This document shows positions 35,108 to 44,216 of a stretch of 64,000 nt of DNA, one piece after another. The stretch's first letter is position 1. The number at the start of each line of letters is the position of its first letter. The position numbers and the translations under genes were made by a program. The notes beneath the pieces were generated by a model. The model was not told where the DNA came from. It saw only the letters and a program-made list of their open reading frames with translations, and searched no databases. Source of the stretch: Alistipes sp. An66 (lineage in GTDB: Bacteria; Bacteroidota; Bacteroidia; Bacteroidales; Rikenellaceae); assembly GCF_002161445.1 (NCBI RefSeq), contig NZ_NFHT01000004.1:124001-188000 (forward strand). Reading direction: 5' to 3'.

Positions 35108-37459
35108 TTATTCTGTTTTGATGCGGTTTATCGGATTCTCTGTGGCCATGCGCCGGATCCGGAGCAGCAGGATGACGAGAACCAGACCGATTACGGCGGC
35201 CGCTGCGCCGGCGAAGATCCACCAGCGCAGGGCGATGCGCTCGACGAAGAGTTCCAGAAGGCGCGCCAGGACGAAATAGCCCGCCAGCGTCCCGGCTGCA
35301 ACGGCCGGAAACGTCAGCGCCGCCGTGCTGCGGGTCAGCAGTGCGAAGATGTCGGCGGCCGAGGCGCCGTTGACCTTGCGGATGGCGATCTCGCGGCTGC
35401 GGCGGCGCATCTCGTCGCCGAGATATCCCGTGAGCCCCACGAGGGTGATCAGCAGCACGATACTCCCGGCCAACAACGTCAGGTCGTGTACCCGGCGCTC
35501 CGTGCGCAGCGTCTCGTCGATGAGCGTGTCGAGAACGCGGATGCGGTAGTTGTCCGCGGTCTCGAACGCGTGCAGTTTTTCCGAGACGGCTTTCAGCACC
35601 TCGGGGGTTATCTCGTGGAGCCGCAGGCAGAGGTTCGTATGTCCGTACGCCCGATCTTCCCGGGGCATCCATTCGTTCAGGTTGTGCAATACGATGGGTT
35701 CGACGAGACCCGAAGCCACCTCCGTGCGGAAGTCGTGCACGACACCCCGGATCGTGTGGTAATCTTCGGGCGCCTGACCCGAGGAGTTGCAGATCCGTCG
35801 TCCGAGGGCCCCCTCCGGACTCCATCCCCGCAGCCGGCAGTAGGTTTCGTTCACCAGCACGTCGCGCGGAGCACTTTGCAGGGTGAAGTTGTCGCCGGCG
35901 ATCAGGCGCATGCCCATCGTCGCGAGGTAGTTCTCGTCGATGAAGTTGATGCGGCAGCCGAAGAGCATCTCGCGGGTTGTTTCGTCGTAGCAGGGCTGTC
36001 CGCTGTAACCCCATACGGGGAGCTGGGCCGTCGCGCCGGCAGCCTCGACTTCGGGCATCGCCGTGAAGGCCTCCTCCATGTTGCGCCACTGGGCGCGCGT
36101 ACCGACCGGACTCATGGAGACGACCCGTGAGGCGTCGAATCCGAAATCGCCGTAACGCAGGCGGTGGAGCTGCATGGAAAATCCCGTAAGCAGGACGAAG
36201 GCAACGGTTACGCAGAACAACTCGACTCCAAGCAGCAGGCGTTTCCACCAGCGGCGGTCGGAACTCATGCCCCGAAAGGCGATTGTGAGTGGTATCGCGG
36301 CAAAGAGTTGTGCGGGGAGAAACCCTGCGACAAGGAACGCGAAAAGCACGACGGTCAGCGGCACCCAGATGTGCGCGGGGGCGAAGAGCGCCCCGAGCGG
36401 CGTGTCGGTCAGCGTTGTGATCTGCTGCTGCAATGCCCAGATCACGAAAACGGCGATCAGCAGGGAGGCGGCAATGAGGATCAGTGTCTCATGCAGGAAA
36501 ATGGCGAGCACGTCCCCGCGGCGGGCGCCGTTGCAGCGCAGCATGGCGAAGGTCTTCGCGCGGCTGGCGAGCGACGAGATGGAGAGCAGCACGTAGTTCA
36601 TCACCCCCACGAAGAGGATCAGCAGCGCCAGCGCCAGGAGGATACGTGTGGTCTGCACGAGCGTGGAGCCGGTCTGCGCCGAGCGCGTGACGGGCAGCAG
36701 CAGGTAGTGCGAACCGAACTGCTCGATGCGCTTCGTCAGTCCGTGCCGTTCGAAGAGGGCCGGAAGCAGCGCCTCGACGTCGGCGGGCGTCTGGCCCGGA
36801 CGGAGTTTGAGATAAGTAGGGAACGAGTCGCCGCCGTCCCAGCCCATGTAGAAACTGCCGGCGAGGGCGTCGAAGGGGATCAGGGTGTTGAAGCTCCCGA
36901 GGTGGGTGTTGCGGGGCGGATCGCGGAAGATTCCCACAACCGTGTGGGGCGTGGCGTTCTCGTACAGGACGATCTGCCCGATCTGCCCGATCGGGTCGCT
37001 CTCGCCGAAGATCGTGCGGGCAAACGACTCCGAGAGCATCAGCTTGTCGCGTCCCGTGAACGAGGCCATGTCGCCCTTTATGAGTCCGAAGTCGAGCACG
37101 CGGAAGAACATGGAATCGACGGCTACGATTCGTGCGTCGTATGCATGGTTGTCCCGGCAAAGTTCTTGTTCGAAATTGCCTCGCAGTCGCGTTGCTGCTT
37201 CGATGGCCGGGATCTCCTCCTGAAGGGCCGGACCCAGCGGGGCGATCATCGACGGGGAGATGTTGCCCTCGTCGTCGAAATCCCAGATCTGATAGATACG
37301 CGCGACGTCGGGGTAGAAACGGTCGAAGGTCAGCACATAATTCACATAAGAGAAGACCACGATGCTTACGGTCAGCGCCAGCGTCAGCGAAACGAGCCGG
37401 GCGAGGTTGCCGCCGCGCGGTTTGAGGAGATATCTGAATGCAAAGAGAATGTTGTGCAT
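35108..37459 (-). CDS. MacB/FtsX-type ABC permease 2
   Basis: 783 residues starting MHNILFAFRYLLKPRGG; a start 12 bases further upstream (37471) is also possible and would place the ATG four bases beyond the upstream stop. TM1 is at about 18-40, then MacB_PCD-type domain, central TM cluster near 275-420 and C-terminal cluster after the coupling motif RRRSREIAIRKVNGASAADIF. It ends RMATENPINRIKTE. It is less similar to permeases 3 and 4 than they are to each other. The upstream in-frame extension to 37885 is antisense-free but overlaps permease 1 and has no permease features. Confidence 0.87.
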   Translation of the reverse strand: MHNILFAFRYLLKPRGGNLARLVSLTLALTVSIVVFSYVNYVLTFDRFYPDVARIYQIWDFDDEGNISPSMIAPLGPALQEEIPAIEAATRLRGNFEQELCRDNHAYDARIVAVDSMFFRVLDFGLIKGDMASFTGRDKLMLSESFARTIFGESDPIGQIGQIVLYENATPHTVVGIFRDPPRNTHLGSFNTLIPFDALAGSFYMGWDGGDSFPTYLKLRPGQTPADVEALLPALFERHGLTKRIEQFGSHYLLLPVTRSAQTGSTLVQTTRILLALALLILFVGVMNYVLLSISSLASRAKTFAMLRCNGARRGDVLAIFLHETLILIAASLLIAVFVIWALQQQITTLTDTPLGALFAPAHIWVPLTVVLFAFLVAGFLPAQLFAAIPLTIAFRGMSSDRRWWKRLLLGVELFCVTVAFVLLTGFSMQLHRLRYGDFGFDASRVVSMSPVGTRAQWRNMEEAFTAMPEVEAAGATAQLPVWGYSGQPCYDETTREMLFGCRINFIDENYLATMGMRLIAGDNFTLQSAPRDVLVNETYCRLRGWSPEGALGRRICNSSGQAPEDYHTIRGVVHDFRTEVASGLVEPIVLHNLNEWMPREDRAYGHTNLCLRLHEITPEVLKAVSEKLHAFETADNYRIRVLDTLIDETLRTERRVHDLTLLAGSIVLLITLVGLTGYLGDEMRRRSREIAIRKVNGASAADIFALLTRSTAALTFPAVAAGTLAGYFVLARLLELFVERIALRWWIFAGAAAAVIGLVLVILLLRIRRMATENPINRIKTE

Positions 37460-37475
37460 GGAGTCGGGCATTGGG

Positions 37476-39866
37476 TCAGTTTTTGAGCGATGCGACGGGG
37501 TCGGCATCGGCTGCGCGGCGGCTCTGCCACCCGACGGAAAGCAGCGCCACGACGGCCGCAAAGAGTCCCGCGGCAAGGAAGATCCACGGCGAGAGTGCGA
37601 TGCGCACGCTGTACTCCTCCAACCAGCGCCGGAGCCCCCAGACGGCGATCGGCACGGCGATGACGAAGGCTGCGCCCACAAGCGCCATGAAGTTGCGCAC
37701 CAGCCGCGTGAGCATCTCGCGGCGCGAAGCTCCGAAGACCCGGCGCACGGCGATCTCCTGTCGTTTCTGCTGGATGTAGTAGGCCGCCATGGCGAAGAGC
37801 CCCAGCGAGGAGATGAGCAGGGCCACGAGGGTGAAGATCCCGATGATGTGCAGCAGGCGCCGTTGTGCCGCGAAGTCGTCGGCAATCGCGTCGGTCAGGT
37901 AACGGGCTGCGAAGGAGCCGCCGTCGGTCGTCCGGGCGAAGAGTTCCTCGACGGCGCGGTAGGCCGCGGCATGATCTCTGCGGGTCTTCACGAGGATGTT
38001 CCAGGGCTGGAATCCGTCGGGATCGTTCACCTCGCGCAGCAGCACCGAGGTCGGGGCGTCGAGCGCCGTGCCGACCTGGAAGTCGCGGTAGATGCCCGCA
38101 ACGACAACCGGATAGGAGAGCTCCTCGCCCACCTTGAATTCGGGGGCATCCTCCGCAATGCCCAGTTCGTGCAGGGCATACTGGTTGATGTGCCAGACAT
38201 TCGAGGCCCAGAAATCGCGGGATGCGCCACTCCCGGCCGCGACGGCCACATGGTTGTCGCGCAGCCGTTCGAGGCCCAGGATCCGGAAGTAGGTCGAGTC
38301 GCCGATGAAGACCTGGAACGAGACCATCCGGTCGGGTCCATACGCGATGGTATTGTTGTTGCCGCGGTCGTGGGGCGTCCCGCATCCGAGTCCGACGGCT
38401 TCGATTTCAGGCAGGGAGCGGAGTTCGTCGCAAAAGCGGCGTATGGAGCTCCGGTCGGGGAAAATATCGGTCCCGATATTGAGGATGTCGTGCGTCTCGT
38501 AGCCCAGCGGGGCATTTACCAGATGGCGGATTTGAAGCTCAATGGTGATCGAGGCGGCGAGCAGTACGATGGTAATGACATTTTGCAGCGCGATGAGCAC
38601 CCGGCCGTAGACCGTCTTGGCGTGGCGGCGGAAGGTGCCGCGCACGATGTCGATGGGCTGGTAGCGGGCCACGAGCAGTGCCGGGACAAATCCCGAGACT
38701 ACGCCCAGCACGATGACGGCGAGCAGGCAGCCGCCGGCTGCCGGCCATGAAAGGTCGTCCCAGACCGCGACCTTCGTGCCGAGGAGTTGCGAGGCCCACG
38801 GGACGAAAAGTTCCGCAATGCACGAGGCGATGAGCAGCGCGGCGGCGCAGAAGAGCGTCGATTCGAGTACCCATTTGAGGAAAATGTTGCCGCGCGGGGC
38901 GCCCAGCAGCCGTCGGGCCGCCATCTCGCGGGCCCGGAACCCGGCCTGCGCCACCGTGAGGTTGATGTAGTTCATCACGGCGAAGACGAGCACCACCAGC
39001 CCCACACCCAGCAGTATGTAGAGAAACGAGCGGCTGCCATGGGCCAGTTTGTTGGTGTTGTTGACCGGCTCGAAGTAGAGTTCGCGGAGCGGGACGAGCC
39101 GCACCTGCGAGACGACATTGCCCTGATACGGCCAATAAATCTCCTTGAAGAAGGCGAGCATGTCGGGGACTTTGGCTTGCAGGTCGGCCCCCCGGCGTTC
39201 GAGCAGGAAGGTCACGCCGGCGCCGCTGTTGGACATGCGTTCGTCGTTGGCCGCATTGGTCTCGGTGATGCGCTCGGCCCGCATGACGATATCGGCCGCG
39301 GGGATCGCCGAGCGCTCGATGTCGCGCATCACGCCGCTGACGACGTAGGTGCGGTCGTCGTTGTCCAGACGGAGCGTCTGTCCCAGCGGGTCGAACGTCC
39401 CGAAGACCTTGCGGGCGAACGACTCCGAAAGGACGACGTTCTCGCGGGCGGCGAGCGCCTCCTCGCGCGCGCCTTCGAGCAGCGTGAAGTCGAACATCCG
39501 GAAGAAGGTCGTGTCGGCATAGAGCACCGAGGCGAGGAACTTCTGACGGCCGATCTCCACGGGCGTCGAGCCTGCATCCGAATCCTCGAAGAAGGCTACC
39601 GAACAGGTGGATTCGATCTCCGGATAGCGGTCGCGGAGGTGTTTTTGGAGGTAGTAGCCGCTGGCCGCCGACTCTTCGGAGCAGACGGCATAGATGCGGT
39701 CGGCCCTGGTCTGGAACCGATCGACGGTGAACTGGCGGACCGTATAGTCGGCCACGAGCAGCACGAAAGCCAGCGCAAGAGCCAGACCGATGAAATTGAC
39801 GGCCGTATAAAGACGGTTGCGCCCCAGGAAGGTGAACCACGAACGGAGATCCAATTGCCGGAACAT
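37476..39866 (-). CDS. MacB/FtsX-type ABC permease 1
   Basis: 796 residues starting MFRQLDLRSWFTFLGRNRLYTAVNFIGLALALAF, with TM1 at about 22-42. The periplasmic domain contains the conserved LSESFARKVFG segment also seen in permease 2 (LSESFARTIFG), then a TM cluster near 285-420, a second periplasmic domain and a C-terminal cluster preceded by QQKRQEIAVRRVFGASRREML. It follows the adaptor gene by 12 bases, the usual MacA-MacB order. Confidence 0.88.
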   Translation of the reverse strand: MFRQLDLRSWFTFLGRNRLYTAVNFIGLALALAFVLLVADYTVRQFTVDRFQTRADRIYAVCSEESAASGYYLQKHLRDRYPEIESTCSVAFFEDSDAGSTPVEIGRQKFLASVLYADTTFFRMFDFTLLEGAREEALAARENVVLSESFARKVFGTFDPLGQTLRLDNDDRTYVVSGVMRDIERSAIPAADIVMRAERITETNAANDERMSNSGAGVTFLLERRGADLQAKVPDMLAFFKEIYWPYQGNVVSQVRLVPLRELYFEPVNNTNKLAHGSRSFLYILLGVGLVVLVFAVMNYINLTVAQAGFRAREMAARRLLGAPRGNIFLKWVLESTLFCAAALLIASCIAELFVPWASQLLGTKVAVWDDLSWPAAGGCLLAVIVLGVVSGFVPALLVARYQPIDIVRGTFRRHAKTVYGRVLIALQNVITIVLLAASITIELQIRHLVNAPLGYETHDILNIGTDIFPDRSSIRRFCDELRSLPEIEAVGLGCGTPHDRGNNNTIAYGPDRMVSFQVFIGDSTYFRILGLERLRDNHVAVAAGSGASRDFWASNVWHINQYALHELGIAEDAPEFKVGEELSYPVVVAGIYRDFQVGTALDAPTSVLLREVNDPDGFQPWNILVKTRRDHAAAYRAVEELFARTTDGGSFAARYLTDAIADDFAAQRRLLHIIGIFTLVALLISSLGLFAMAAYYIQQKRQEIAVRRVFGASRREMLTRLVRNFMALVGAAFVIAVPIAVWGLRRWLEEYSVRIALSPWIFLAAGLFAAVVALLSVGWQSRRAADADPVASLKN

Positions 39867-39878
39867 GGGCGAAGAGAC

Positions 39879-41141
39879 TTATTTGTTGAGAATCAGCACG
39901 TCGTTGGCGCCGTAGTTTTCGTAGCCCGAGACAATGACGCGCTCACCCGGCTCCAAACCTTCGAGCACCTCGTAATACTGCGGATTCTGGCGCCCGATGC
40001 GGATTGCGCGCTTGTAGGCCCGGTCGCCCTCGGGCGCGAGGACGTAGATCCATGCACCGCCCGTCGTCTGGTAGAACGACCCGCGGGGGATGATGACGGC
40101 GTCGGTCGGCTGGCCCAGTTCGAGGTGCAGGTAGTAGGTCTGGCCGCTGCGGATGTTGCGCGGATGGGCCCCCGCGAAGGTGAAGTCGGCACGGAACTGC
40201 CCGTTGCGCACCTCGGGGTAGACCTTCCGCAGGCGCATCGTGAAGGCGGTGTCCTGCCGCTCGAAGGTGGCGTCGAGCCCCGCCCGCACGCGGTCGATGT
40301 AGCTCTCGTCGATCTGCGCCTCGACCTTGTAGTCCGACAGGTCGTTCACCTGCCCGATCTTCTGCCCCGAGGTGACCGACTGTCCCAGCACGACGTCCAG
40401 CAGGCCCACTTCGCCGTCGATCGGCGACTTGACCTGCAAGTTGTCGATCCGCTGGCGGATGAGCTGCATGTTGCGCTTCATGTTTTCGAGGTTGTCCTCC
40501 ATCTGCCCGATCTGCACCGTGCGGTAGAGCGAATCCTGCACCTGCCGCTCGATGTTCAGCTCGCGCTTCTTCGCGGCCAGCTCGTAGTCCTCCTTCGACT
40601 GCAACCACTCCTCGCGGGCGATCAGGTTGCTGCGGTAGAGCTCCTCGTTCTGCTGCCAGGTGCGGCGCTTGCGCTCGACGTCGAGGTCCAGCTGCACCTT
40701 GTCGAGCCGCAGGTCGAGCTTCTCCTGTTCCATCGAGATGAGCGTGTTGCGCAGGATGTTCTGCTTCTCGGCCAGCTCGGCTTCGCTGTTCAGGATTTCG
40801 AGCGTCAGCGACGTGTTGCTCAACTCGACCAGTACGTCGCCCTTGCGGACCGAGGCGCCTTCCTCGACGACGAGCCGCTCGACGATGCCCGCTTCGAGGG
40901 GGCTCAACTGCACGGTCGTGATGGGCTGCACCTGCCCCGTGACGCGGATGTAGTCGTTGAACTCGCCGCGGGCGACCGCCCCGACCGAAATCGTCCGGGC
41001 GTCGATGCGCAGCGTCGAGGAGTGGTCGCGCAGCAGCAGCCACAAGACCAGCAGCAGGAAAATAGCGCCCGCGAGGTAGGGAACTCCCCGCCGGGTGAAG
41101 AGGGCCCGGAAGCCGCGTTTCTTTTCAATGCGAATATCCAT
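39879..41141 (-). CDS. HlyD/MacA-type periplasmic adaptor
   Basis: 420 residues: N-terminal anchor at about 19-37 (YLAGAIFLLLVLWLLL), a biotinyl-lipoyl half-motif (LSPLEAGIVERLVVEEGASVRKGDVLVEL), a long coiled-coil hairpin at about 105-240 (EKQNILRNTLISMEQEKLDLRLDK and so on), the second lipoyl half (VKSPIDGEVGLLDVVLGQSV), then beta-barrel and membrane-proximal domains. It should bridge the permeases and the TolC-like channel. It lies between tolC and permease 1 in the same operon. Confidence 0.92.
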   Translation of the reverse strand: MDIRIEKKRGFRALFTRRGVPYLAGAIFLLLVLWLLLRDHSSTLRIDARTISVGAVARGEFNDYIRVTGQVQPITTVQLSPLEAGIVERLVVEEGASVRKGDVLVELSNTSLTLEILNSEAELAEKQNILRNTLISMEQEKLDLRLDKVQLDLDVERKRRTWQQNEELYRSNLIAREEWLQSKEDYELAAKKRELNIERQVQDSLYRTVQIGQMEDNLENMKRNMQLIRQRIDNLQVKSPIDGEVGLLDVVLGQSVTSGQKIGQVNDLSDYKVEAQIDESYIDRVRAGLDATFERQDTAFTMRLRKVYPEVRNGQFRADFTFAGAHPRNIRSGQTYYLHLELGQPTDAVIIPRGSFYQTTGGAWIYVLAPEGDRAYKRAIRIGRQNPQYYEVLEGLEPGERVIVSGYENYGANDVLILNK

Positions 41142-41163
41142 GATCGTGTCGTTTTGTCCGGGT

Positions 41164-42594
41164 TTATCGGATCAGCGGCTCGCCGTTGTAGTAGGCCACC
41201 ATCCGCACTTTGAGAATGTACTGCAATCGCGCGCGCAGCCGCTCCGAGCGTGCTTCGAGCAGTTTGTCGGCCGCCGTCTGCAAGTCGAGGGCCGAGACCA
41301 TGCCGCGCTCGTACTTGCCCGAGACGGCCTCGTAGGCCAGCCGCGCGGCATCGCTCTTCTTCGAGGCCTGCACGAACTCCTTGCCGTAGCCCAGCATCTG
41401 CTGGTAGGTCTGCGCCACCTCGTTTTGGAGTGTGCGGAGGGTCTCCGTGCGGTTCTGCTCGGCGATGCGCCAGTTGTTGCGCGCGCGGTTCACCGAGGTG
41501 CGGCGCGTGAGTCCCCCGAAGATCGGGATCGACAGCTGGGCCGAGACGTAGAAGCCGCGGTTGTCGCGGAACTGGTTGGAGAACGAAGGGTAGAGCGACC
41601 GGTCGTCGAGATTCATGAAGAAGTTGGTCGAGTAGCCGCCCCCGACGTAGAGAGACGGATAGAGGTTGCCCTTCGCCACGGAGAACTGTAATTGCGAACG
41701 GCGCACGTCGTGCCGGGCCGCCACGGCTCTGGGGTTGTTTGCCAGCGCGTTGTCGAGCACCTCGCCGAAGGGGGCGACGCCGGCCGGCGTCTCGATTTCC
41801 AGCGTCGTGTCGACGCGCAGCGGCCGGTCGGCAGGGTAGTTCATTGCCTCCGCCAATGCGATCTCGGCCAGCGCGAGGTTGTTCTCCTGCTGCGTCAGGA
41901 GGTAGTCGTCCGAAGCCTGCTGCGACTCGATCTCCGCCACGTCGGCAGCGCTCTTCAATCCCAGTTCGAAGAGCTTGCGGCTCTTCGCGAGCTCGGCCGT
42001 ACTGGTCGCTAACTGCTCGCGGGCCAGCCGCACGCTTTCGGTGTAGTAGACCACGTCGAAATAGGCCTGCATGGTTTTCAGGGCGATCTCGTCGCGGGCC
42101 AGTTGCAGCTCCTCGACCCCCTGCATCCGCATGACACGGGCGGCGCGCACCGTATTGATGCCCGTCAGTCCGGCGAAAACGGGAATTTGCCCCGAGACGG
42201 AGTAGGAGTTGTCGAAGTTCGAGACGTCGGTATAGGTGTTGGTCTCGGGATCGACCGAACGTCCGAAGCTGGTCGAGGCGCCGACCGATCCGCTTACCGA
42301 GGGGACGAGTGCGGCGATCGATTCGATATAATCCTGCCGGTAGTTGCGGTTCGCATAGTCCTGACGGCGGACGGCGGGGCTGTGCCCGACGGCATAGCGC
42401 ATGCATGCTTCGAGCGACATCGGTGCCGGCTCCGCGACGTTCGGAGCCTCCGTCACGGAATCGGGGTGCTGCGGCACGGCTGCCGAAGCAACGGCCGCCG
42501 AGTCGGCTGCGGCACCTGCCGGCGTCGGCATGGCCGCAGACAACCGGAGTGTCCAGAAAATAGACACCAGAGGGATCAAAACCGTTCTTTTCAT
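41164..42594 (-). CDS. TolC-family outer membrane channel
   Basis: 476 residues from ATG 42594, which begins a signal peptide (MKRTVLIPLVSIFWTLRLSAA); a longer in-frame start at 42657 would include the sigma-54 promoter and is rejected. A Pro/Ala-rich linker precedes two repeats of the outer-membrane efflux protein fold, the first starting MSLEACMRYAVGHSPAV and the second FGEVLDNALANNPRAVAARHDVRRSQ, each with long helices (LAREQLATSTAELAKSRKLFELGLKSAADV). It is the first gene of the transporter operon. Confidence 0.9.
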   Translation of the reverse strand: MKRTVLIPLVSIFWTLRLSAAMPTPAGAAADSAAVASAAVPQHPDSVTEAPNVAEPAPMSLEACMRYAVGHSPAVRRQDYANRNYRQDYIESIAALVPSVSGSVGASTSFGRSVDPETNTYTDVSNFDNSYSVSGQIPVFAGLTGINTVRAARVMRMQGVEELQLARDEIALKTMQAYFDVVYYTESVRLAREQLATSTAELAKSRKLFELGLKSAADVAEIESQQASDDYLLTQQENNLALAEIALAEAMNYPADRPLRVDTTLEIETPAGVAPFGEVLDNALANNPRAVAARHDVRRSQLQFSVAKGNLYPSLYVGGGYSTNFFMNLDDRSLYPSFSNQFRDNRGFYVSAQLSIPIFGGLTRRTSVNRARNNWRIAEQNRTETLRTLQNEVAQTYQQMLGYGKEFVQASKKSDAARLAYEAVSGKYERGMVSALDLQTAADKLLEARSERLRARLQYILKVRMVAYYNGEPLIR

Positions 42595-42631
42595 ACGGGT
42601 TTCGGACGTTTGTTCTTTTGCCACGGAACCG

Positions 42632-42647
42632 TGCCAACCCCGTGCCA
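42632..42647 (-). promoter_or_regulatory. Sigma-54 promoter for tolC-permease-ATPase operon
   Basis: Minus strand TGGCACGGGGTTGGCA matches TGGCACG-N4-TTGCA with one mismatch and exact GG-to-GC spacing. The predicted start is near 42621, giving a leader of about 27 bases before the tolC ATG. The divergent neighbour is an NtrC-family activator, which needs such a promoter. Confidence 0.68.
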
Positions 42648-42700
42648 AAACGCGCAACTGGCTTACATACAGCAGAAAGCATTTTGCGTCAAGCCTCCGG

Positions 42701-42721
42701 ACTGTAAAAAAAGTTTACAGT
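42701..42721. promoter_or_regulatory. Palindrome, probable activator binding site
   Basis: ACTGTAAA-N5-TTTACAGT, perfect 8-bp arms, centred about 90 bp upstream of the predicted sigma-54 start site. An overlapping TTTAC-N6-GTAAA at 42714-42729 may be a second site. The distance fits an NtrC-type enhancer. Confidence 0.6.
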
Positions 42722-42854
42722 GCCGTAAAATATCTGGACGCATCGGATCTTTTTCCCTTCGAAAACACTAATTTTATCGCACCGAAAACCCGGAACCGCC
42801 TCGCCGGAAGCCGAGCAATACGCTTCCAGGCGCCTTCCGCCAATACTGAAATAT

Positions 42855-44216
42855 ATGGCCAAAGAAAAAGAGGGAACCCTGCTCGTCGTCGATGACAACC
42901 GGAGCATTCTGTCTGCCGTCCAGCTGCTCATGGGTAACTATTTCGCGCGCGTGCTGACCCTTCCGTCACCCAACCAGCTCCTCACGACGCTGCGCCGCGA
43001 GCCCGTGGACGTCATCCTGCTCGACATGAACTTCTCGGCCGGCATCAACACCGGCAACGAGGGCTTCTACTGGTTGCAGGAGATCCTCCGCAACCGGCCC
43101 GACATCAAGGTGGTGCTCTTCACGGCCTACGCCGACATCGACCTGGCGGTACGGGCCATGCGCGACGGTGCCGTGGATTTCGTCGTCAAGCCGTGGGACA
43201 ACGAACGGCTGGTCGCCGCCTTGCAGGGGGCCTACAATCTTTCGCGTTCGCAGCGTGAAGTGAAGCAGTTGAAGGAGATCAAGCGCGAACTGACCCAGGA
43301 GGAGCCGATGTTCTGGGGTACGAGTCCGGCGATGATGCGCATCCGTGAGATTGTCGAGAAGGTGGCGGCCACCGATGCCAACATCCTCATCACGGGCGAG
43401 AACGGCACCGGCAAGGAGATGCTGGCGCGCGAGATCCACAACCGCTCGGCCCGCCACGGCGAGCTGATGGTTTCGGTCGATATGGGGGCCCTTCCCGAGA
43501 CGCTCTTCGAAAGCGAACTCTTCGGCCACGTCAAGGGGGCCTTCACCGACGCCCGTGCGGACCGGGCCGGGAAGTTCGAGGTCGCCGACCGCGGCACGCT
43601 CTTCCTCGACGAGATCGGCAACCTCCCGCCGCACCTGCAATCGAAGCTGCTGACGGCGATTCAGAGCGGACGGATCGTCCGCGTGGGAAGCAACACGCCC
43701 GTCAAGGTGGACATCCGCCTCATTGCGGCCACGAACCGCGATCTCTACGGCATGGTGGCCGGGGGAGCGTTCCGCGAAGACCTCCTTTACCGCATCAATA
43801 CGATCCACATCGACCTGCCGCCGCTGCGCCAGCGCCGCGAAGATATTCTTCCGCTGGCCGAAGGTTTCCTGCGCCGCTATGCCGCGAAGTATGCGAAGCC
43901 GATCGGGGGATTCGACGCGGCGGCCGTGCGCGCGATGCAGGAGTACCCTTGGGCGGGCAACATCCGCGAGTTGCAGCACACCATAGAGAAGGCCGTAATC
44001 CTCTGCGACGGCTCCGCCATCGCCCCGTCGACGCTCCTGCTGCGCCCGACGGCCGCTCCGGCTCCCGGGGAGGGATTCACGACCCTCGACGAAATGGAGC
44101 GCTCGATGATTGCCCGGGCCGTGGAACGCTGCGGCGGCAACATGACCGAGGTGGCCCGACAACTCGGGATCACGCGCCAGACGCTTTACAACAAGATCAA
44201 ACGCTACGGACTATGA
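42855..44216 (+). CDS. NtrC-family sigma-54 response regulator
   Basis: 453 residues. The receiver domain spans 1-125, with acidic pair VVDDN at 11-15, phospho-acceptor Asp57 in ILLDMNF, and the conserved Thr (FTAYAD) and Lys (VVKPWD). The AAA+ domain spans about 152-385, with Walker A GENGTGKE at 181-188, Walker B TLFLDEIG and the sigma-54 contact loop reading GAFTDA at 228-233 instead of GAFTGA. A Fis-type helix-turn-helix is at the end (NMTEVARQLGITRQTLYNKIKRYGL). It is divergent from the transporter operon and overlaps the kinase gene by four bases. The likely target is the promoter at 42632-42647. Confidence 0.93.
   Translation: MAKEKEGTLLVVDDNRSILSAVQLLMGNYFARVLTLPSPNQLLTTLRREPVDVILLDMNFSAGINTGNEGFYWLQEILRNRPDIKVVLFTAYADIDLAVRAMRDGAVDFVVKPWDNERLVAALQGAYNLSRSQREVKQLKEIKRELTQEEPMFWGTSPAMMRIREIVEKVAATDANILITGENGTGKEMLAREIHNRSARHGELMVSVDMGALPETLFESELFGHVKGAFTDARADRAGKFEVADRGTLFLDEIGNLPPHLQSKLLTAIQSGRIVRVGSNTPVKVDIRLIAATNRDLYGMVAGGAFREDLLYRINTIHIDLPPLRQRREDILPLAEGFLRRYAAKYAKPIGGFDAAAVRAMQEYPWAGNIRELQHTIEKAVILCDGSAIAPSTLLLRPTAAPAPGEGFTTLDEMERSMIARAVERCGGNMTEVARQLGITRQTLYNKIKRYGL

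Noticed and set aside
35108..37885. Extension of permease 2 upstream to 37885 in the same frame
   Set aside because: It overlaps the end of permease 1 in a different frame and the extra residues are Ser/Arg-rich; the family start is MHNILFAFRYLL.
30252..41213. Several long plus-strand open frames opposite the permease operon (for example 30252-32219, 32672-34735, 38787-41213)
   Set aside because: Composition typical of antisense of GC-rich genes (Glu, Asp, His, Arg, Gln-rich), no start context or conserved pattern.
42617..42634. Second sigma-54 site from the TGGCACGG copy nearer tolC
   Set aside because: The distance between GG and GC is two bases too long for the -24/-12 geometry.
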